Shown: positions 6,720-9,871 of the stretch, piece by piece
Layout of the letters: each line of letters opens with the position of its first letter
Position numbering within the stretch: position 1 is the stretch's first letter
Assembly (NCBI GenBank): GCA_947630585.1
Contig: CANRIE010000020.1
Span: forward strand, 1-9,871
Direction: 5' to 3'
Length of the DNA stretch: 9,871 nucleotides
DNA from: an uncultured Bacilli bacterium
Lineage (GTDB): Bacteria; Bacillota_I; Bacilli_A; RF39; UBA660
Notes under the pieces: generated by a model
Database searches by the model: none
Seen by the model: the letters and a program-made list of their open reading frames with translations, nothing else
What the model was told of the DNA's origin: nothing
Translations under genes and position numbers: made by a program

Positions 6720-6729
6720 GAATCACCTA
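6720..6729 (-). promoter_or_regulatory. tadE ribosome binding site overlapping upstream stop codon
   Basis: The minus strand reads TAGGTGATTC before the tadE ATG. The TAG stop of the surface-protein gene contributes to the AGGTGA site, coupling tadE to it. Confidence 0.7.
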
Positions 6730-7887
6730 AATACTTAGTAAGTAAGGATTATCATGGGTGCCATCTCCACTAGTTATTACAACTCTTGGATTTAAATCAA
6801 CTGCAACTTGTAGATAAGCTGTAGTATCAAATTCTACATTCATTACTTCTCCACTTGTTAATACTAAAGCACTACTAACTTCATTTTTTAACCAAATAGT
6901 CTTATCAAATTCTTTAAACCAATCACCTTTTATATCATCTTTTGCAAGTAATTTAAATTCTCCATTAATCATATTTTTAGCTTCATTACTTATATATCCT
7001 AAATACCCTCGATTTCCATGTCCATCAACTTCTTCATTTAAATATCTATTAAGAGCATTATTCCAATTAACTGTCTTATCTTGATTTAAAAGTTTATAAC
7101 TAATATCATCAACGAAATACTCATCAGTCACCATCTTTTCATCTAAATTATCATTTCTAACTATTCTTAATTTATCAACACCATCTTCATTAAATACTGA
7201 TACTATTCTCCATAATTCATGATTAAACATTACATAATTATTAGAATTTTTATAATAATAGTTATTATCAATTAAAGTAACATCTTTACTTTCTTTAACT
7301 ACATTACTTGCATAAGGAACACTACTATCTTGATATAATTTAACATTTATTTTACCATAAAAGTTTTTACCATTTGTATTACTTGACTTTTCATCTATCC
7401 AAATTTTTATATATAATGTTTTAGATTTATTATTTAATAAGTTATAACCTGTATAAATAATATTATTATTTAAACTCATAGGATCTGAATAATGAACTCC
7501 AAAATCTGTACTATAAGAATATCTAATATTTGATAATTCTAAATTAGAGTTTTTATCTCCCTCTAATCTAACCTCATATTTTTTAATATTAAGATTTCCA
7601 GTATTAGAAAGTGTTAAAACTGTTGTATCAGATTTTCTCATTCCTTGATAATCTGAAATAGGACTTTCATTAACTAACTTAATATCAGTTTCATTAATAG
7701 TCATCCTCATATCGCCTTCTTTAATAACAATAGCATTATTCCGAACATCAAATCCTGTTAAAAGAGCATAACTACTACTAACAAATAAAGTTATTAATAA
7801 ACAAACAGCAACAACAAATATTATTTTTTGTTTTCCCATTATCTTTTCAGTAAAATTTTTTCTTTTAATTAATTTAGGCTCATTCAT
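6727..7887 (-). CDS. Membrane-anchored surface protein, TasA-like N-terminus plus WRIVSV domain
   Basis: This 386-residue protein is the first gene of the Tad operon. A basic N-region of about 20 residues precedes one hydrophobic segment (about 21-44, ending SSSYALLTG). The next part, NNAIVIKEGDM and LTLSNTGNLNIKKYEVRL (91-108), resembles the SipW-dependent/TasA-camelysin family: an AxxTG-like signal end followed by a beta domain to about residue 186. The C-terminal region (about 208-386) shares a module with the larger protein upstream: NYVMFNHELWRIVSVF, LRIVRND, W-NAL-RYLN, GYLGYISNEAKNMI, and a closing NPRVVITSGDGTHDNPYLL. Its function is unknown; secretion and a role as surface filament, coat or adhesin are inference. 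The start is supported by an AGGAGGAC site and its own promoter. Met17 is an alternative start without a good site. Very rich in Asn, Asp and Tyr. Confidence 0.85.
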   Translation of the reverse strand: MNEPKLIKRKNFTEKIMGKQKIIFVVAVCLLITLFVSSSYALLTGFDVRNNAIVIKEGDMRMTINETDIKLVNESPISDYQGMRKSDTTVLTLSNTGNLNIKKYEVRLEGDKNSNLELSNIRYSYSTDFGVHYSDPMSLNNNIIYTGYNLLNNKSKTLYIKIWIDEKSSNTNGKNFYGKINVKLYQDSSVPYASNVVKESKDVTLIDNNYYYKNSNNYVMFNHELWRIVSVFNEDGVDKLRIVRNDNLDEKMVTDEYFVDDISYKLLNQDKTVNWNNALNRYLNEEVDGHGNRGYLGYISNEAKNMINGEFKLLAKDDIKGDWFKEFDKTIWLKNEVSSALVLTSGEVMNVEFDTTAYLQVAVDLNPRVVITSGDGTHDNPYLLSI

Positions 7888-7910
7888 ATTGTCCTCCTAA
7901 TCTAACTAAA

Positions 7911-7939
7911 ATTATATATTATTTTCTCTAAAATTACAA
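7911..7939 (-). promoter_or_regulatory. Promoter of the Tad operon
   Basis: On the minus strand TTGTAA (-35, 7934-7939) and TATAAT (-10, 7911-7916) are separated by exactly 17 bases. Transcription would start near 7904, leaving a leader of under 20 bases containing the AGGAGGAC ribosome site at 7892-7897. No operator or riboswitch fits in such a short leader. Confidence 0.7.
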
Positions 7940-7958
7940 TACCAAATAAAAAAGTTAT

Positions 7959-8015
7959 AAAAAAAACTAATAAAAGTCTCAGGTTTTTGCTTTAACATTT
8001 TTTTCAGCTTTTATT
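7959..8015 (-). terminator. Possible weak terminator between the two surface-protein genes
   Basis: On the minus strand AATAAAAG (8008-8015) and CTTTTATT (7969-7976) are perfect complements, followed by AG and eight T. The loop is long (31 bases) and the stem A-T rich, so termination would be partial at best. Its place between a stop codon and a promoter supports it. Confidence 0.35.
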
Positions 8016-8040
8016 TTAACATTTCCACATATCTTATTAA

Positions 8041-8096
8041 TTACATTCGACCATTATCTTTCTGTTGCCCGAAAGGCTTCTACTTTCTCGTCACTC
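8041..8096 (-). other. GC-richer untranslated block after the 562-residue gene
   Basis: The 56 bases after the stop are visibly less AT-rich than the rest of the intergenic region. They hold a small hairpin, GCCTTTCGGGC on the minus strand (8067-8077), and the hexamer TTGCCC (plus strand) repeated at 8065 and 8100. No known RNA class matched on inspection (see rejected items). It may be the 3' untranslated end of the transcript or a gene remnant. Confidence 0.3.
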
Positions 8097-9785
8097 CTAT
8101 TGCCCAAGTTCAAGTTGATAAGCATTTTTTTCAGTCCCATCGCCATCAACTATCTTAGTTGAGGATTTTAGGTATAGCGTTGGTTTGACGTAGTTTACAA
8201 ATTTATCCACCTGAAGAGAATACATTCCAACATCGGTTATTATATTAGTATTACCAAAATTGTAAGAAGATGCTGTCAACAGCCATTCAGAATTATTAAC
8301 GGGGTATCTTAATAGCCAGCTATTATTTCTCATTGTTGTATAAAATGTACCGCTACCTAATTTTATCGTATTCCAATATTGACTATCAGCACTATAACCA
8401 TAATCACTTGAATACAAAAGTGCTACATTTCCTTTCCAGGTCGCACTATTGTTTGACCATACCCGGCAACTACTATTACCTTCAACGGCACTTTGACTAT
8501 TATTTTCATTTGGTCCTTTCCCTCCTTCACATTCTGTCACTGCTCTTTCGTTTTTATATGCTTCATTTGTCGTATCTTTTATTCCATACAAATTATCATA
8601 ACCTGCATTCACACTTAAACCATAGTCCGTTACTATTCCCAAGTAATATTTTGTTTCTTCTATCATACTTTTAGCAGTTTTACTTAAATAACTCATATAC
8701 CCATCACTTGAATTTTTTGTTTCTTTATCGTTTCCATCATTTAACCAATATTGGAGTCCTGCTATTGCCCAATCATTATTGCTTGTTCCACTTGTTTTAT
8801 TATTCCAATAAGCTCTAGCATCAGGTCCTGTATAACCAATATTATACTCCGTTCCATTTTTGAAATATGTCGCTGGAAACATTTCTTTTGCTAAGGTCTC
8901 ATTTCTTACTATTTTTAAATGTTCTTCATCATTTTCATCTTTAAATACTCCAACTATTCTCCATTTTTCACAGTTATCCGCATTTTGAGGCATACTATCC
9001 GTACAATTAAAATATACATAATTATTTACATCTAATCCCGAATAACGATATTCTCTTAAATCTCCTGTATCTATAGTCTCTTTAGTTACATTACCAATTG
9101 CATCTTCTTTTATTCCAATTATTCCTCCGGCTTGACCTATTGTGGATTTTATAACATCAGTTCCAATATCGCTTGTTACTTTCTTTTCTTCAAAATCACC
9201 ATTTACACTAACTTTAATACTTGCAAAAACATCATTATTCCATACTTCTTGAGAATAATCTGCATCTGCTAAGACTCCAATATTAACTTCATCTGTTATC
9301 CACATATAAAGTCTATATTTAATACTTGTCTTAGTTTTAGTATTGGCTTTAATTGTATTAACCCATATTTTTGTATTATCTATTTCCTCGTAAGTTCCTT
9401 CTTCGATAACTGGAGTAACCACATCACCTACTATTTCTTCAAGTCTAAATCTTAAGAATTTATCATCTAGTCTTGTTTTTCTTGTTTCATGTGGGTCTCC
9501 TTCATTAATTAATATTTCATAATATAAGTCTTGATTATGAGTATTCTTGCCTTCAATAGTAAATTCAAAATAAGTTTCAGGGTCATAACTATTCCTTGGC
9601 ATCATCATATCAGCATCTATAATAGTATCACTTTCTGTATATTTCATAAATACATCGCCTGCAACTAAAACTTGGGATTCGCCTGTATTAGCAAATATAA
9701 AATAAGCAAATGCTCCTCCTATTACTCCTACCATAACTAATAAAGTTATTAATCCTACTATTAATATTTTTTTATTATTTTTCAT
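8097..9785 (-). CDS. Large secreted/surface protein, SipW-type signal, WRIVGV and lectin-like domains
   Basis: A 562-residue protein, the largest here. Basic MKNNKK is followed by a hydrophobic segment (7-31) ending GGAFAYFIFANTGES, and then VLVAGDVFMKYTES, the layout of SipW-type signal peptides of the TasA/camelysin family. A beta-rich region runs to about 195. From about 255 a module shared with the 386-residue paralogue begins: NYVYFNCTD, EKWRIVGVFKDEND, LKIVRNETL, GLQYWLND, GYMSYLSKTAKSMI. A long insert follows (about 380-530) with Cys419, Cys440, NNSWLLRYPVNNSEWLL and TDVGMYSLQVD, then VKPTLYLKSSTKI-VDGDGT at the end. The Trp-rich insert and VKP ending resemble DUF6273-like/FGE-type C-lectin folds seen in surface proteins; this is resemblance, not proof. 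Cys261, Cys272, Cys419 and Cys440 could form disulfides. Monocistronic, with its own strong promoter. Function is unknown; adhesion or host contact is inference. Confidence 0.85.
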   Translation of the reverse strand: MKNNKKILIVGLITLLVMVGVIGGAFAYFIFANTGESQVLVAGDVFMKYTESDTIIDADMMMPRNSYDPETYFEFTIEGKNTHNQDLYYEILINEGDPHETRKTRLDDKFLRFRLEEIVGDVVTPVIEEGTYEEIDNTKIWVNTIKANTKTKTSIKYRLYMWITDEVNIGVLADADYSQEVWNNDVFASIKVSVNGDFEEKKVTSDIGTDVIKSTIGQAGGIIGIKEDAIGNVTKETIDTGDLREYRYSGLDVNNYVYFNCTDSMPQNADNCEKWRIVGVFKDENDEEHLKIVRNETLAKEMFPATYFKNGTEYNIGYTGPDARAYWNNKTSGTSNNDWAIAGLQYWLNDGNDKETKNSSDGYMSYLSKTAKSMIEETKYYLGIVTDYGLSVNAGYDNLYGIKDTTNEAYKNERAVTECEGGKGPNENNSQSAVEGNSSCRVWSNNSATWKGNVALLYSSDYGYSADSQYWNTIKLGSGTFYTTMRNNSWLLRYPVNNSEWLLTASSYNFGNTNIITDVGMYSLQVDKFVNYVKPTLYLKSSTKIVDGDGTEKNAYQLELGQ

Positions 9786-9798
9786 ATATACTCCTTCC

Positions 9799-9811
9799 AG
9801 GGTTAGTCCCT
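9799..9811 (-). promoter_or_regulatory. Small hairpin in 5' leader of the 562-residue gene
   Basis: The transcript would carry AGGGACTAACCCT, a four-base-pair stem (AGGG/CCCT) with a five-base loop, just upstream of the GGAAGGAGT ribosome site (9790-9798). It is too small for a riboswitch and may simply protect the 5' end of the messenger. Confidence 0.35.
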
Positions 9812-9824
9812 CTATTCTAATTTT

Positions 9825-9853
9825 ATTATATTATAATTCTTTGGACTTTTCAA
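9825..9853 (-). promoter_or_regulatory. Strong promoter of the 562-residue surface protein
   Basis: On the minus strand TTGAAA (-35, 9848-9853) and TATAAT (-10, 9825-9830) are 17 bases apart, near consensus. A second TATAAT overlaps at 9830-9835, with a suboptimal 12-base spacing. The predicted start near 9818 gives a leader of about 33 bases. Confidence 0.8.
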
Positions 9854-9871
9854 GATATTTTTAAGATTAAA

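Noticed and set aside
7961..7970. AAAAAACTAA resembling the tail of a preQ1-I riboswitch, tempting because queH is nearby
   Set aside because: It is on the plus strand, with no preQ1 stem-loop before it and no plus-strand gene after it.
8041..8096. Possible c-di-GMP riboswitch, T-box, glnA/Downstream-peptide RNA or small SRP RNA
   Set aside because: None of the conserved core strings of these RNAs could be found, and the block lies more than 150 bases before the next start with a terminator-like element and a promoter between.
8333..8674. Plus-strand open frame opposite the large surface protein
   Set aside because: His/Leu/Tyr-rich translation typical of antisense reading; no start signal.
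1..9871. tRNA/rRNA genes, CRISPR arrays, insertion sequences, attachment sites
   Set aside because: No clover-leaf, regular repeat-spacer pattern, transposase or long inverted repeat was seen; gaps between genes are too short for most of these.

Overview
The window is AT-rich DNA with every supportable gene on the minus strand, so transcription runs from high to low coordinates. Strong AGGAGG-type ribosome binding sites, sigma-70/SigA-like promoters, TGG-coded tryptophan, TGA used as a stop and no outer-membrane secretin all suggest a low-GC monoderm, probably an uncultured Bacillota/Bacilli-type (RF39-like) gut bacterium using the standard code. The lineage is inference. The class of cell (low GC, monoderm-like gene set) is well supported.

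In transcription order: (1) a consensus promoter (9825-9853) drives a 562-residue surface protein (8097-9785) with a SipW/TasA-like N-terminus and a C-terminal WRIVGV-type domain. (2) A 209-bp intergenic stretch holds a GC-richer block, a weak terminator-like hairpin and a second promoter (7911-7939). (3) From this promoter a tightly packed nine-gene run follows: a 386-residue paralogue of the surface protein, a TadE-like pseudopilin, an unrecognised 165-residue membrane protein, a MinD/ParA-like ATPase in the TadZ/CpaE position, the TadA/CpaF secretion ATPase, the platform proteins TadB and TadC, then yebC and queH. (4) After a probable terminator, an extended -10 promoter (730-738) starts a pair of genes for prepilins with type IV (GFTLVELL) leaders. 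The second prepilin runs off the left edge of the window.

The central genes form a minimal Tad-type pilus/secretion engine. The cytoplasmic hexameric ATPase CpaF pushes on the membrane platform TadB/TadC, the MinD-like ATPase probably positions it, and TadE is a pseudopilin. Secretin, RcpC, Flp pilin and prepilin peptidase are not present here. The likely extracellular subunits are TadE, the two prepilins, and perhaps the two large surface proteins, which could be adhesins or coat/tip components. YebC (translation) and QueH (queuosine synthesis) appear to be housekeeping genes co-transcribed at the end of the operon.

The most unusual points are the joining of a TasA-like/lectin-like surface protein to the head of a Tad operon, the unknown membrane protein between TadE and the MinD-like ATPase, and the type IV-class prepilins beside a Tad-class ATPase.
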